NCBI GenBank assembly: GCA_022410635.1
Contig: JAJVDF010000590.1
Coordinates: forward strand, 505,872 to 569,871
Origin: Tretioscincus oriximinensis
Lineage: Eukaryota > Chordata > Lepidosauria > Squamata > Gymnophthalmidae
Length of the DNA stretch: 64,000 nt
Reading direction: 5' to 3'
Below the pieces are notes generated by a model, which saw only the letters and a list, made by a program, of their open reading frames with translations, was not told where the DNA came from and did no database searches. The position numbers and the translations under genes were made by a program. Positions 12,529-23,631 of this stretch are shown here, piece after piece. Every line of letters starts with the position of its first letter. Positions within the stretch are counted from its first letter, which is position 1.

Positions 12529-12787
12529 GGAGCCAGTTTGGTGCAGTGGTTAGAGTGTTGGACTCGTACCTGGTAGTCTCACAGTTCGATTCCCCACGCC
12601 TCCTCCACGAAAGCCAGCTGGGTGACCTTGGGCCAGTCACAGTTCTTTGGACTCTCTCAGTCCCACCTACTCCACAGGGTGTCTGTTGTGGAGAAAGCAA
12701 CAAAAGCTATGTGCACCACCCTATGGTTGGCCACCCTGAGACCTTTGGGTATAGGGCAGGATATAAATACAAATAAATAAATAAATA
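12529..12787 (+). mobile_element. tRNA-derived SINE (Sauria/Squam type), full length
   Basis: The head ggagccagtttggtgcagtg gttagagtgttgg carries a pol III A box, and gttcgattcc at 12584-12593 is the B box. It continues with gctgggtgaccttgggccag and ends ttgggtatagggcaggatat plus an AAATA tail. This family marks squamate genomes. Its 3-prime end matches the tail of the L2-like LINE at 53990-54616, implying that LINE mobilised it. Confidence 0.9.
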
Positions 12788-12890
12788 TGACAGATTCATG
12801 TTCTTGTTCGATAAATATGAGAATAATAGTTGTCAAGGTAGAACACATGCTTTCATTACTTCACAGTTAAGAACTGAGTAGGCCCAAAAA

Positions 12891-13414
12891 TAGGGTTGCC
12901 ATATGTCCCGGTAAACCGGGACAAACCCGGTTTTGGGGACTAAAATATAGTCCCCTCCGGGTTTTAAGGCAAAATCCCGGCTTTTTACATTCCTCGATGC
13001 TGCATCGGGGAATGTAAAAAGGCGGGATTTTAAAGGAGGACCCTCGGAGCGCGCCGTCGCTGCTCCTTGGCTGGAGGCGGGGTTTCGCTCTACTCTCGAC
13101 GCCAACTCGCCTCTAGCAGAGGAGAAACGCCTGGGTTTCTGACAGGAGGGCAGCTCTGCCCTCCTGTTACAAACACAAGCGTTTTTGCTCCGTTGCTGCA
13201 GGCGAGTTGGCGGCCCGCTTGCTAGAGCAGGGCGAAATCCCGCCTCCAGCAAAGGAGCAGGTACGCGCGTGCGCACACATGGACGCTTGTGGTGAGACAA
13301 GCAGAAGAGGTTTTGCCTGTCTCGTTACAAGCGTCCGTATGTGCGCATGCGCACGTGCGTGCATGCGCACCCCACCCCGTCCCGGTTTTGGGTTGCCAGA
13401 ATATGGCAACCCTA
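12891..13414. mobile_element. GC-rich foldback hAT-like element
   Basis: The terminal inverted repeats are exact: tagggttgccatat at 12891-12904 and its complement at 13401-13414. The flanks cccaaaaa and ctcaaaaa agree in 7 of 8 bases, as expected for a slightly decayed hAT target duplication. The interior is CpG-rich and contains nested inverted repeats: about 13041-13110 against 13198-13262, a short gcaggagggcag-type hairpin near 13143-13165, and 13266-13290 against 13325-13350. Open frames across it arise from the high GC content and are not taken as genes. Confidence 0.8.
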
Positions 13415-14337
13415 CTCAAAAACAACTATTATGTTATTTTTACTGTTATAAGAAATTATGCTATATTCTGACAAAGAATATGAAAGAATACCTGCACCCA
13501 TCTGCAACTTGGCCTGAAATATCAAAAATGAGTCTCTATGTACAAATATTGCTGAAGAACTAAATAGCTTTCTCATATTATCAAAAAATAAACAAGTGAC
13601 TATCAGCATTAGTATCTATTTGTTCTGCAGTACTGAATTTGAGAAACATACTAATATAAATAATTACTTAATAATTGCTAATAAAAAGTATGTACAAAGT
13701 GTCATAAAATCAATGAAAATGGCTGAAAAAATATTGGATTGCGACCACTTGAATATCCAAAAAGTGGATAGTAAATAAGTTAACTTTTAGTTAAATTCAA
13801 GCTTTCAAAAGAAAAGTTTTCTAATAAAATGACAGGGATTACAGAAGATTAAAATCTGTGTCTTGTTAAATTATTGCCCACTGTTTATTATCTACCAGAA
13901 CAACATTCTGCAAAGCTGGATCTGAGATCTGTAAAGGACAAAATTATTTCAGCAGTAATTTCTTGTGACAATTTCAAGCCTTCTCCTGAGGTAGAAGCTA
14001 ACCACAGTGGTATAATTTATTTCAGTCAAATGCACTAGCAAATGTATATATAGCTGACTTAACATATTAGTAAGACATTGATTGCCCATAGTGGTTTAGT
14101 AACTTAGACAGAAAAATCAGTAAGGAAAGCTACCTTGTGGATTTCAGTTTGAACCTACATGGAAAGGATAAACTTGCCAATAAGCTATACAAACAATGCT
14201 GAAAGCAGATTTTACCTCAGCATTATAGAGGAACACTTTCCTTTAATACACATGGTATTAAAATGCGAGTGACATAACAATATTTTAAAAAGAATAAAAT
14301 CAATAGGCATTTTAAAGCATATAAAACAAATTCACTT

Positions 14338-14600
14338 CACCACCACTAGGGGGCTCTGGCATCTGGGGCCAGCTCCTGAAGGCACCCTCCCCTCAGTAAA
14401 AAATTCTCATGCACTTCAAAAAATTCTCGCATACTTTTTTTTAATTCACCGAGGGCACCACCACTAGGGGGCTCTAGCAACCGGGGCCAGCTCCTGAAGG
14501 CACCCTCGTCTCAGTAAAAATAAAATAAAAAATGCAAATTTCTGATGCACTCCAAATATTCCCACACACTTTAAAAATTCTCACACACTTTAAAAAAATC
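14338..14600. repeat. Tandem duplication with ccaccactagggggctct blocks
   Basis: caccaccactagggggctct, then ggggccagctcctgaaggca, occurs at 14340-14395 and again at 14458-14510, about 118 bp apart. Linkers are rich in attctcacacactttaaaa-type units that are themselves short repeats. Confidence 0.75.
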
Positions 14601-14649
14601 TCACATGCTTCAGATTTCTCGGGTGGGAATTTCTGAGGAAAATGCATTA

Positions 14650-14740
14650 TGGTGGGTGATTTGCATATTCATGAATATGCAAATTAGTATGACTATTAAT
14701 TACCCTGGTTTGGGCCTCAGAAAATCTGGTCAGTCTACTC
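14650..14740. repeat. Octamer-palindrome repeat, copy 2
   Basis: It has the same order as 1088-1185 with the palindrome exact. It directly follows the tandem-duplicated block at 14338-14600, so the two may be parts of one larger repeat. Confidence 0.7.
14659..14684. repeat. Perfect 26-bp palindrome with two octamer motifs
   Basis: The half-site ATTTGCATATTCA is followed by its exact complement, so the ATTTGCAT octamer (POU-factor type) appears on both strands. A one-mismatch copy is at 1098-1123. Both are followed by the same segment, ttaccctggtttgg and cagaaaatctggtcagt, so this is an interspersed repeat and not an isolated control site. Confidence 0.8.
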
Positions 14741-14884
14741 TTATAGTCAGAATTTTTTTCTCATATCGAATCTGCATCTATTCCTCGGCACATTCATCCA
14801 CTGCATCCAGTCCTTCCCTACCAATGAGAATAGGGTTAATCTTTCTTGGTCTGAAACAGTCCTTCAGAAACTATATTTATAGAG

Positions 14885-15075
14885 AAACCATCATGTCCTG
14901 TCACAGTATTCTCTTTTGCAGACTAAACATTGCTAGAATTTTTTAACCATTCCCCATAGGACATGGAATACAGACCACACCCGATCTAGGTAATTTTCCT
15001 TTGAACTTGCTCCAGCTTATCAATGTCCTTTTAAAATTAGGGTGCCCAGAACTGAACTTATTATTGTTCTTTCTC
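14885..15075 (-). mobile_element. CR1 fragment (RT C-terminal region)
   Basis: On the minus strand it shares cagttctgggcaccctaatt and ggacattgataagctggagc-type sequence with the C-terminal part of the CR1 at 15838-17960. The hAT-like element at 15181-15646 lies between the two, so the pieces could be separate insertions or parts rearranged later. Confidence 0.7.
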
Positions 15076-15180
15076 TTGGTATGGCTTTTGTTTGAGTTTC
15101 TTCTGATATTTTAAGTAATATAAATTGGTTTTGTTATTACAATACACTGTATATTATAACGTTTTAAATATTATATGGCT

Positions 15181-15646
15181 CACTGGTAGGCAAACTGTGG
15201 CTCGGGAGCCACATACGCCTCTTTGGCCCCTTGAGTGTGGCTCTTTCACTGACCAGAAAGCCCCGGACCCAGGAGATTTCCCCCATTTAACCCCCTAAAA
15301 ATATACTCATGCCACCAATAGCAGCCTGGAACTACTGTTGGGAGCGTGCCACAACATTCTCCAGACACGCCGTGCGCCACCAACAACAGTTCAGAAACTA
15401 TAGTTTGTGCCATGTCGCACACCCATCGGACACTCCCGCACACTTGCCTAGTGGTGGCCTCCATCTGACCAGCGGTAACACACCATATCCTAGGCAGGCG
15501 GCAAAGTCCAGGCTTGGGCAGGGGATGGGGCTTCGGAAGGGCGTGGGGCTTGGGAAGGGGGCATGACCCTGTGGTCCTCAAGTCACCCTAGGAAGGGAGC
15601 GTGGCCACGAAATGGCCCTCAATCCCAAAAAGTTTGCCCACCCCTG
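15181..15646. mobile_element. hAT-like non-autonomous transposon
   Basis: The left end cactggtaggcaaact and right end agtttgcccacccctg are inverted repeats of the widespread hAT type (CAGGGGTGGGCAAACT). The flanks atatggct and atatagtt agree in 6 of 8 bases, fitting an aged 8-bp target duplication. The interior is GC-rich with no transposase motifs. Open frames inside it are considered incidental. Confidence 0.8.
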
Positions 15647-15837
15647 ATATAGTTAATTGACAATTTCCTGTATATAGTTTACAAATGCATAGTATTTTTG
15701 ATTATTTTATATACTGAATTGGACTTTTTGCTCTGTGCTTCCAAAAATAATTTGTTCAAGGTATGTACTATAAATACAAATAAACACTTGATACACATGT
15801 CTCAATACAACAATGGGAAAAAGACTTCCATGTGCCA

Positions 15838-17960
15838 ACGAGAACAATGCTAGATCCTTTAACTGTTCCTCATAGGACATGGTTTCCAGACCTCACACCA
15901 TCCTTGGAACTCTCTTTTGAACTTGCTCTAGTTTATCAATGTCCTTTTTAAATAGCCCCCCCCAGAACTGAATACAGTATTCCAAGTGTGGTAGTACCAA
16001 TGTAGAGAGGAATAATTATTTCATGTGAGCAAGATTCTATGCTTATCTTAATATACCCCAGGATTGTGTTTGCCTTTTTTGCAGCTGCTTCACACTGCTC
16101 TTATGTTTAGGCTGTGATCTACCAATACACCCAGGTCCTTTTCGCCTGTGCTGCTGCTCAGACATATTCCTCCCATTCTATATGTGCTATTTTCATTTTT
16201 TTGCCCAGATGTAGGATCTTGCATTTTTCTCTGTTAAATACCATTCTGTTAGTTTCAGCCCATTGTTCCAGCTTGTCTAGATCTTTTTGAATTTTTTCTC
16301 TATCTTGTTTAGTATTAGCAACCCCTCCTAACTTTGTGTCATCAGCAAATTTGATAAGTTTTCTTTCAATTCCCTCATCTAGGTCATTTATAAATATGCT
16401 AGATAGCACTGGGCATAGGACAGACCCTTGTGGTACCCCACTTGAAATGTTCTTCCAATTGGATGTGCAACCCTTTATTACTATTCTTTGAGTACGATCA
16501 CTAAGTCAGTTTTGAATCCATCTGTTGTTTTGTTTACCTCATACACCACATCTACTGCATTTAGTGATTCTATCATAGAAATGAATTAGATTAGTTTGGC
16601 ATGACTTGTTTGTTACAAATCCACGTTGGCTCTGGTTAATTATTGCATTTCTATCCAAGTGCTGGCATACATGCTGCTTTATAACTTGTTGAAGGAGCTT
16701 TCCTGGTATTGAAGTCAGACTCACAGGCCTGTAGTTTTCTGGTTCCACCTTTTCCCCCTTTTTGAAGATAGGGACGACAATTGCCCTTCTCCATTCTACT
16801 GGGATGTCTTCTGTTTTCCACAATTTTTCAAAGATCACCGCAAGTGGTTCCACTATTACTTCTGCTAGTTCCTTTAGTACCCTGGGATGTAGTTCATCTG
16901 GGACTGGAGACTTGCATTCTTTTAAATTAGCTAAGAGTTCCCCCATCCTTTCTCTGTTTATTAAGTGCCTTGATTCTTTTCTTCCTTCAATAGCTTGATG
17001 AAGACCATTTGTTGTTGTATTTTCTTTCTCAGATAAAAACAGATGCAAAATAAAGGTTCAGAAGTTCAGCTTTCTCAGTATTGTTTTCCATCAATTGACC
17101 ATTTTCCCTTTGCAGAACCTCTATAGCATCTTTAGCTTTTATTATTGCTTTTTACATTCCTTGCGAGACTCAGTTCATATTTAGCTTTTTTGACACTTGT
17201 CTTACAGTTGCTACAGACTGCCTTATATTCCTTAGAAATGTTCCCCTTCTTCCACTTCATAAGCAGTATTTTTTTCCTTTTCAGTAAGTTATTAAGATCT
17301 GGGTTCATCCACAGTGGCCTCCTTAGATGCTTCCCATATTTTCTTCTTTTGGGGATTGTTAAAGATTGTGCTTCTAGAATCTCATTTTGCAAGATTTCCT
17401 ATTCCTCTTGGACATTTATGTTCTTTAAGACATCCAACCATTGGATCCTTCCTACCCTTCCTTCTGAGTCCATCAAAATCTGCTCTTCTGAAATCCAGTC
17501 TTGAAGTCTGAGTCCTCTCAGGTCTTCCTCCCTTTGTTATGTAGAATTCACTGATTGCATGGTCACTGCCACCTAAGGTCCCAGCCACCCTTATTTCCTC
17601 AACTACAGTATTTCCTCCTTGTTGGTAAGAATTAGATCCAGGATAGCAGATCCCCTTGTTTTTTCTTCCACCTTTTGGCAGATAAGGTTAGAGAAGATAA
17701 AAACTTAGTAGACCCATAACTTTTGCCTGAGGGAGACACCCAACAAATGGCTGGATAGTTAAAATCTCCCATAATCACTATGTCATGTTTATTTGAGAGC
17801 AAAGTCATCTGTTGTAGGAAGAATTCATCCATATCTTCTGTTTGTCCCGGAGGCTTATAATAAACTCCCACGATGGTGTCCTTTCTGTTTCTCACCTTGT
17901 ATTCTTACCCAGAGGGTTTCTACAGAGTTTTCATTTTCTGAAACTTGAATCTCCAATGCT
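15838..17960 (-). mobile_element. CR1 LINE, 5-prime truncated, with a deleted RT core
   Basis: On the minus strand the endonuclease part is seen at 17640-17890 (MGDFNYPAICW) and near 17560 (GSDHAISEF, the SDH motif). The reverse transcriptase is at 16540-17040 (ENYRPVSLTSIPGKLLQQVI) and 16160-16440 (SGVPQGSVL, then FINDLDEG and FADDTKLGGV). C-terminal segments run to about 15850 (DIDKLEQVQ). Between ITK-like residues near 16555 and the segment near 16500 about 50 codons are missing, removing RT motif A. Frameshifts and stops divide the rest. This is a dead copy inserted in a GMDS intron. Confidence 0.9.
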
Positions 17961-18229
17961 ACACATCCTCCCAGCACAGGTAAAAACATACAATGAGACA
18001 CCTCCTCCCAGCACCTGTTAAATTGAAATGGTTTATACTAGTTTCTGAAATGTTGGTGAAACAAATAAATTTTACAGTAGGCACATGTTTGAACTTACTG
18101 GGTCTTGTCATGGACGTTTTAATGTAATCTGCATTTTCCTACAGGTAAAAAAATAGACTGAAGCTAGAATCACTCACTAGAAAATGTTACTTAATGCAAC
18201 TAGATTCTAACAAACAAAGCAAACCATAT

Positions 18230-18640
18230 TCTGTAGAAGGCTTTCTGACAACAGACACGACCTGCACGGTCCCTATCTGGAGCTCTGTTGCCGGTTGCTG
18301 CCATGTTTCCGCAGGTCGGAAATCGATGGCAGAAAACATGGCAGCGATGATGCACATCCTGTACGTCCGGGAGGCAAGGCGTCTGTATAAAAGCAGCTGC
18401 GCCCCCTCCCTTCCTTATCTTGCTGGCGACATGTCTTTTGGAATAGCTGGCTTGCCATGGGGGTGGGCAACCATGGATCCACGCTATGGGGATATAGTGG
18501 TAGTCCCCAGGTCAGTTCTTGCTGGCCGAGTGGGACCGCCAGTCCAGATACTATGCCTTCTGCACTCCTTCTTAAGAATAATAGCCATGGCCTATCTCTT
18601 CTCCATTTTGAGTTGTTAAAATGCACTGTGTTAATTATTA
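18230..18640 (+). other. CpG-containing block with a TATA-like box, unidentified
   Basis: This block is clearly richer in G, C and CpG than its flanks, and has tataaaagcagc at 18386-18397 followed by a pyrimidine-rich stretch. It could be a terminal repeat of a retroelement. A 141-codon open frame (18194-18619) has no recognisable domain and crosses the block into AT-rich flank, so I do not call it a gene. Confidence 0.4.
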
Positions 18641-20362
18641 AGCACTATGTTCAGTTTATTGTGTTTCCCAATGCGCGGGTTTGATAATTCGTTAATTGAA
18701 GTTTTATTGAATTGCTGTTATTTTTAAACAAAATTCTTCCTTGCTAAATAGTTGTCTTGTCAGTGCTTCCAGAGTGGCTGTCACTGGCAAAATACATGAA
18801 CAGATGAAGTTAAAAAAAGGTTACTTCATGGAATTTAGTTTGCAGAATACAGGAAGAGAAAATTAATGCGCCTTTTGAAAGGAATCAACTCGTGCCNATC
18901 ATTATTTACAGTGAATTTTGATGATTGCTGAAGGATTGACATACAGGATTCTTACATACTTATTAGCATTTATGAGCACTAACAACTTCAGAATACATTT
19001 CACTAAAATTTATATAATTATTTTTAAGGGGATTTATAAAAATAACAAAATAAACCCTTCAGGTACTTCAATGCTAATAAAACAAGAACTCAATAATCTT
19101 TGTCCAAATATACATAAAATTGTTAATAGAGTAGCCAGATGCAATTATAGATAGCTGTTAACATTTGTGAAATAATGGGATGAATACTGAGAAACATAAA
19201 CTTATTCCTCTTGTACCATAGGGATGGAGAATGGATATCTGTAACAATAAGGTAGAAGCCACAGACATTTCAGAAAAAAAGTTACTTCCATTTCTGTCAA
19301 TATTTTAGGATTCCACGTTTATTGTTGGAACACAGCATTTGTACTATCTTGTATTTTGCAGCAAATATATATTGTTATCCATAGGAAATCTTTAAAGATC
19401 ACAGTAATTCTAATTATAACCTTAAATTCATAGCAGCTGTTAATGATCACTGTCTGCATCATAACTTTTTGTAGGTAACTAGGTAATAAAAATGTGCAAA
19501 ACCTAGAATTTGAACTACACTGGAGTAATTTGACTAATTAAGATTCAGATAAATCCCTGTGGTTTGCAGTAAATTTCTTCAAACCAGGAATGGTTCAAAT
19601 TCCAATTTCAACCAGTAGAAACCCAATCCCAGATTAATTCAAACCAGTTTATTTGCAAACTGGTTTGGCACAGCTTTATTAGGTTTGGATGCAACCAGAT
19701 TTTTTTTTACAAAGATTAAGTCTGACAAAGATTAGCAAGAAATAACCTCACTGGTGTATTTTTGTTTCCTTTGCTTTGCTTCTTTGAAATATTATCAGAT
19801 TATCAGACTATTTTAAAAGTGGCCTGAAACCAGGGGAAAAATAAGAGGTTGCACACAGACATTTTGTGAACAATTTGGGAAGTGAGCAAGCACTGTTGAT
19901 GGCTGAATTGGCACAAGATAACTGAATATGATTAATGGATTGACATTCTGAGGAACTAGTCAAGTTACACAAAACAGAAGGACTCAACAAAGAAAATATT
20001 TTACTTCACTGCCATTATAGCTAGGATGTTCCTTGGCTATATAAAAATTGAAGCCCACCAGTTACATTTTTCAGTATTCTGGATTTCTATGTTCTATTAT
20101 TTCAGATTTCTAGCAAGACTTGAAATCTCAAACCATATTCTTCCAATGTGCCAGCAGATCCCACTGCCCAATCATCATATTTTGTAAAAATGTTTATATA
20201 GTGGTATAACCTTTCAACAACCTATGATTGTGATTTTACTGCTACTGTTTCAAGCAGTCAGAAAGTAAACTTTACACAACCAAAGCACTGTCAATACAAA
20301 CTGCACTGCAGAACAACAAATAAATTTTTACAGTAAAAATAAAAATTGATTGTTTTACTTAC

Positions 20363-20472
20363 TTTGACATGGCTCTGAGCTCCAAGATTGTAAATTTCAG
20401 AGGGCTTCACTTGATTAATAATCTTCACCAAGCAAGTGCTATCAGTGAGATCACCATAATGTAGTTTCATGT
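20363..20472 (-). CDS. GMDS: GMDS internal exon (numbered 4)
   Basis: This 110-bp exon begins with two bases completing the asparagine codon. It then encodes 36 codons that include [18 protein letters not shown] and end NLGAQSHVK. The GDLTD and NLGAQSHV segments are typical of the nucleotide-sugar 4,6-dehydratase branch of extended SDR enzymes, where they line the cofactor and substrate pocket. The acceptor is ctttcatttaaag/AC and the donor is AAA/gtaagtaaaa. A repeat tail begins only about 15-20 bp upstream of the acceptor in gene orientation, so the usual branch-point interval lies at or inside inserted DNA. Confidence 0.96.
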
Positions 20473-20487
20473 CTTTAAATGAAAGAA

Positions 20488-20570
20488 GAGTATTTATTTA
20501 TTTTATACTTATACTGTGCCCCATACACAAAGATCTCAGCCTGGCCAACAGTAAAATCAAGGTACAATCA
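20488..20570 (-). repeat. L2/SINE 3-prime tail fragment next to a GMDS splice acceptor
   Basis: agtatttatttattttatac and cacaaagatctcagcctggc belong to the shared tail family. In GMDS orientation the AAATA tail ends about 15-20 bp before the acceptor of the exon at 20363-20472, followed only by ctcttctttcatttaaag. The insertion therefore borders the pyrimidine tract directly. Confidence 0.7.
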
Positions 20571-21875
20571 AGATTGTATTTGCACTCTGAAATTCATGTA
20601 GATAATTCTAATAAGCAGTGTTTCATATTCTTAACCTATTAAGGTATACCTGTATGCATGTATTTCACTGTGGAATCATGTGGTAGTCTATTGCACTTAT
20701 GAAAGCAGGGAGGCATTGAATAATTTTTTTGCCTTCTAAAAAAATCATAAAAGACTAGTTAATGAGAAATCTACTAACTGGATAACTTCATTTCGATTGT
20801 TTTTGAAACTATCCAGCATTTTTTAAAAATTCTTTATGTGCTGTTACAGCCATATAAAGTTGGTTTTGCTTGCATATAGTTTGTTCAATTTTCTTGTTAT
20901 GGAAAATTGTCTTTTATATTATTAATGCTTATATGTAGATTAAAAAAATAAAAAGAGGGGCTGTGAGGAATAGATACTTAAAAACCTGTTGGAATTGTGA
21001 CCAGTCAACAAAGTCAGAAAAATAAAATGTTACTCATAATTCAAACCATAAGGAACAAAAGCATAAGCAATACCACAGAATGTGAGCATGGGTTGATCTT
21101 CATTTATATCCCTCCCACAGAAAAAAAAATAAACAAATTAATTATATGGGTAGGGTAAAAAGAGAAAAACATTACAGAAAGACTAACAGGTTTATGGTAG
21201 AGTTGCCAAAAAAGGCAGCCTAACATAGGTCTGTCCTGTTAGCTGTTTTATTATCTGATAATAATCTCCCAGATGATCTTAATCCTTATAATTAAGGTAT
21301 GCATAATTGTCCAGATTTCTGCAAGTCCCTCCCCATGAATGCGTCCTTAAATTCTTCTATCTAAGTTTTTTTTAATCAAATATAAATTGTGTCTACTATA
21401 TCATTTGACTGGGATGCAAAGTTAAACATCTACAAAGTAGGATAATAGACTGTCAACAAAATATTGCTACTGACAAATGTTCGGACTCATCAAATTCATA
21501 CTCTTATTTAGCCTGGTATGAGTTCGCTGCGGCAACAATTTAAAAAAAATTACTCAGCAATCTATTGTTAATAAGCCAAAGAGATACACATAAAAAAATA
21601 ATGCTTTTTTAAATAGCATTATTATCAAGTGTCCTTAGAGATGTTTGAAATTTGTAATTTTTGAGTTGGAAATGAAGAAATGGAACCCCAAAAGCTAAAA
21701 TTATGATTTCAAAAGTTCAAATAAAACTCCAAAAAACTATTCTTTTTACCAGTATTATATTAAACTCACATACAGTAACATGATCAATATTGGGCTTAAA
21801 TTCTTTCATCAAAAGGCAAAGAAAAAATGTTTTCATCTTTGCTGGGTTCCGTCCCACCCATAAGTAAAATCTTAC

Positions 21876-21963
21876 TTCCTTCTATGTGAGCCTGTGGATT
21901 CTTGTAAAGATGTTCAATCCGGCCAGTATTAAAAGAGCTGGACCTACGGACAATCCCATGAAC
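21876..21963 (-). CDS. GMDS: GMDS internal exon (numbered 3)
   Basis: This 88-bp exon encodes 29 codons plus one base, starting [20 protein letters not shown] and ending in QAHIEG. In the short-chain dehydrogenase/reductase family the RRSS segment at the end of the second beta strand contacts the adenosine-ribose phosphate of NADP. The acceptor has a strong pyrimidine tract (ctttctttccccccccacag), and the donor reads GGAA/gtaaga. The final A joins AC of the next exon to make an asparagine codon, so the junction is phase 1. No disruption was seen. Confidence 0.96.
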
Positions 21964-23328
21964 CTGTGGGGGGGAAAGAAAGAAGTATTGCTTGTTAGAT
22001 ATATAAATAACTTAAGTACTTCAATATTTTGATCTATTTTTATATGAATAGAACTTGCAATTCACAACTGTTATAAATTCTAAAATAAGAAACATGTTTT
22101 GGTCTAGTCTCAGAGCCAAATAAAATGCAACAGTGTATCATTCACTGAAAGGAAAACATGAAGCAAATACAGTGACATAAAATAGAATTCTTCCACTTAT
22201 GTGTTTCCTCTCATCATAACCCCATTTTGTAACAGCCATGCTCTGCATTTAATACTCAAATGATATCTTAACATTCACATTATTTCTTGATACTTCATCT
22301 ACATTGCTCACCCACATTGCTTCTGGATTTCTCTTCCCCACTGCTTCTGGATTTCTCATATATACTAAAAACTATCAAGACCGTTTTCCACTATATTATA
22401 CAGTGTCAACACAATTCTATCCTTAAGCACATCAAAGTATAAACTACAACTAAACTTTTTATTTGTGAAAGCCATGCTTTATCAAATGTGTTTCTCTTTA
22501 CTTGTTTCTTCCACAATCTTATCACATGAGAGAAGAAACAATTTAGAATTACATGGTTACATGCCTTTGCTCATCATAACCAATTAAAGAAAATAACCTT
22601 TGTTTAAATAAAAATGTCTACTTTATACCAGAAAGGCTGTTTGGAAAAAAAATGTTATAAAAATAACAAATTATACATGCTTGCTAAAAAATTTGGAATT
22701 TAATGCTGCTTTTGAATCTGATCCAATTGCCCAGTTTTCTTTCCTGTTGTCTTTTACGTATGCCAAAATTCTTTCTTATGAATTCAGAACATTGCTTTCA
22801 CTGATCATGCAAGTAGCAGAATCAGTTAAACGTAAGATACTCTTTTGGTACAGGTAATAAACATTACATTATTTTTGAAACAATAGAGATAATCCGGAAG
22901 TTTGCTATTATTCACAACTGTACATAATTTTTTCCACAACTTTTGTATTTATAAGAAAGATGATCAGGGAAGTAAGAATAGATTTTTCCCCCAATTACTT
23001 TGCTAAGAAAAACTTATGGTGCAAAACAGGATCACAGAGTCAGACTCTGGAAAACATTTTTGTAGAATTATTTTTTGCCCATGAAAACTTAATTATCATC
23101 TCAGGAGCAACAAATCACTGCATCACGTTTAAAAACCTGCTATCTGTATTTTGACACCAGATTTTTAAAAAATGACTTCCAGGAAGCAAATAAAGATAAG
23201 TACAACTGAATAAAGCATTGAAATCCCCATAGTACAAATTAATATATAGCCAGACCAGTAATTCTGCTCTGTCCAAGGGAGCAAGGCTGCTATAGACGAA
23301 TCCATAAGGATTTCCATGAAATAGACAG

Positions 23329-23452
23329 CCAGCATGAGCATCTGAAGAAGCAGATTGCTCTATGAAAGTTCAAGCTGCCTGCCCTTTTATTGTTGGCCTC
23401 TAAGGTGCTACAACTTTGTTGGACTCAGATTAACAAGGGTATTTCTATTCCC
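23329..23452. repeat. Diverged half-unit of the inverted-duplicate repeat
   Basis: gcatctgaagaagcagattg, ctctatgaaagtt and taaggtgctacaactttgtt follow the same order as the right arm of the repeats above, with many differences. Only one arm is present. Confidence 0.45.
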
Positions 23453-23631
23453 GTGTTAAATCCCCAAATACTGCTATCATCAACTTTTAATTCAAAACAT
23501 TTTCATTAAAATTCTTCATACATATACAGTTATACATACTGTATTAAAATTTCATTTTAAAAACTTTACAGATGGGGTTTACATATGGACGTTCAATCAA
23601 TTGGAAATAACAGTAGCAATCATGTTGATTA

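Larger units (their letters stand above)
1..20362 (-). other. GMDS: GMDS intron (partial) downstream of the exon at 20.4 kb
   Basis: This is non-coding by my reading. I looked on the minus strand for the next GMDS block (the segment expected to begin ISFDLAEYTA) and did not see it. The stretch is AT-rich and holds the repeats listed separately. Between them, roughly 5-480, 2040-3480, 4510-8480, 10500-11030, 13430-14330 and 18700-20360 show no feature I can name, apart from simple A/T-rich sequence and a 440-base assembly gap at 9990-10429. Confidence 0.75.

Noticed and set aside
13167..13563. Overlapping frames on both strands near 13.3 kb
   Set aside because: They fall in the GC-rich foldback element and reflect low stop frequency and inverted symmetry, not a gene.
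18194..18619. 141-codon plus-strand open frame
   Set aside because: No domain, no splice or family support, and it crosses from a CpG-rich block into AT-rich flank. Probably incidental.
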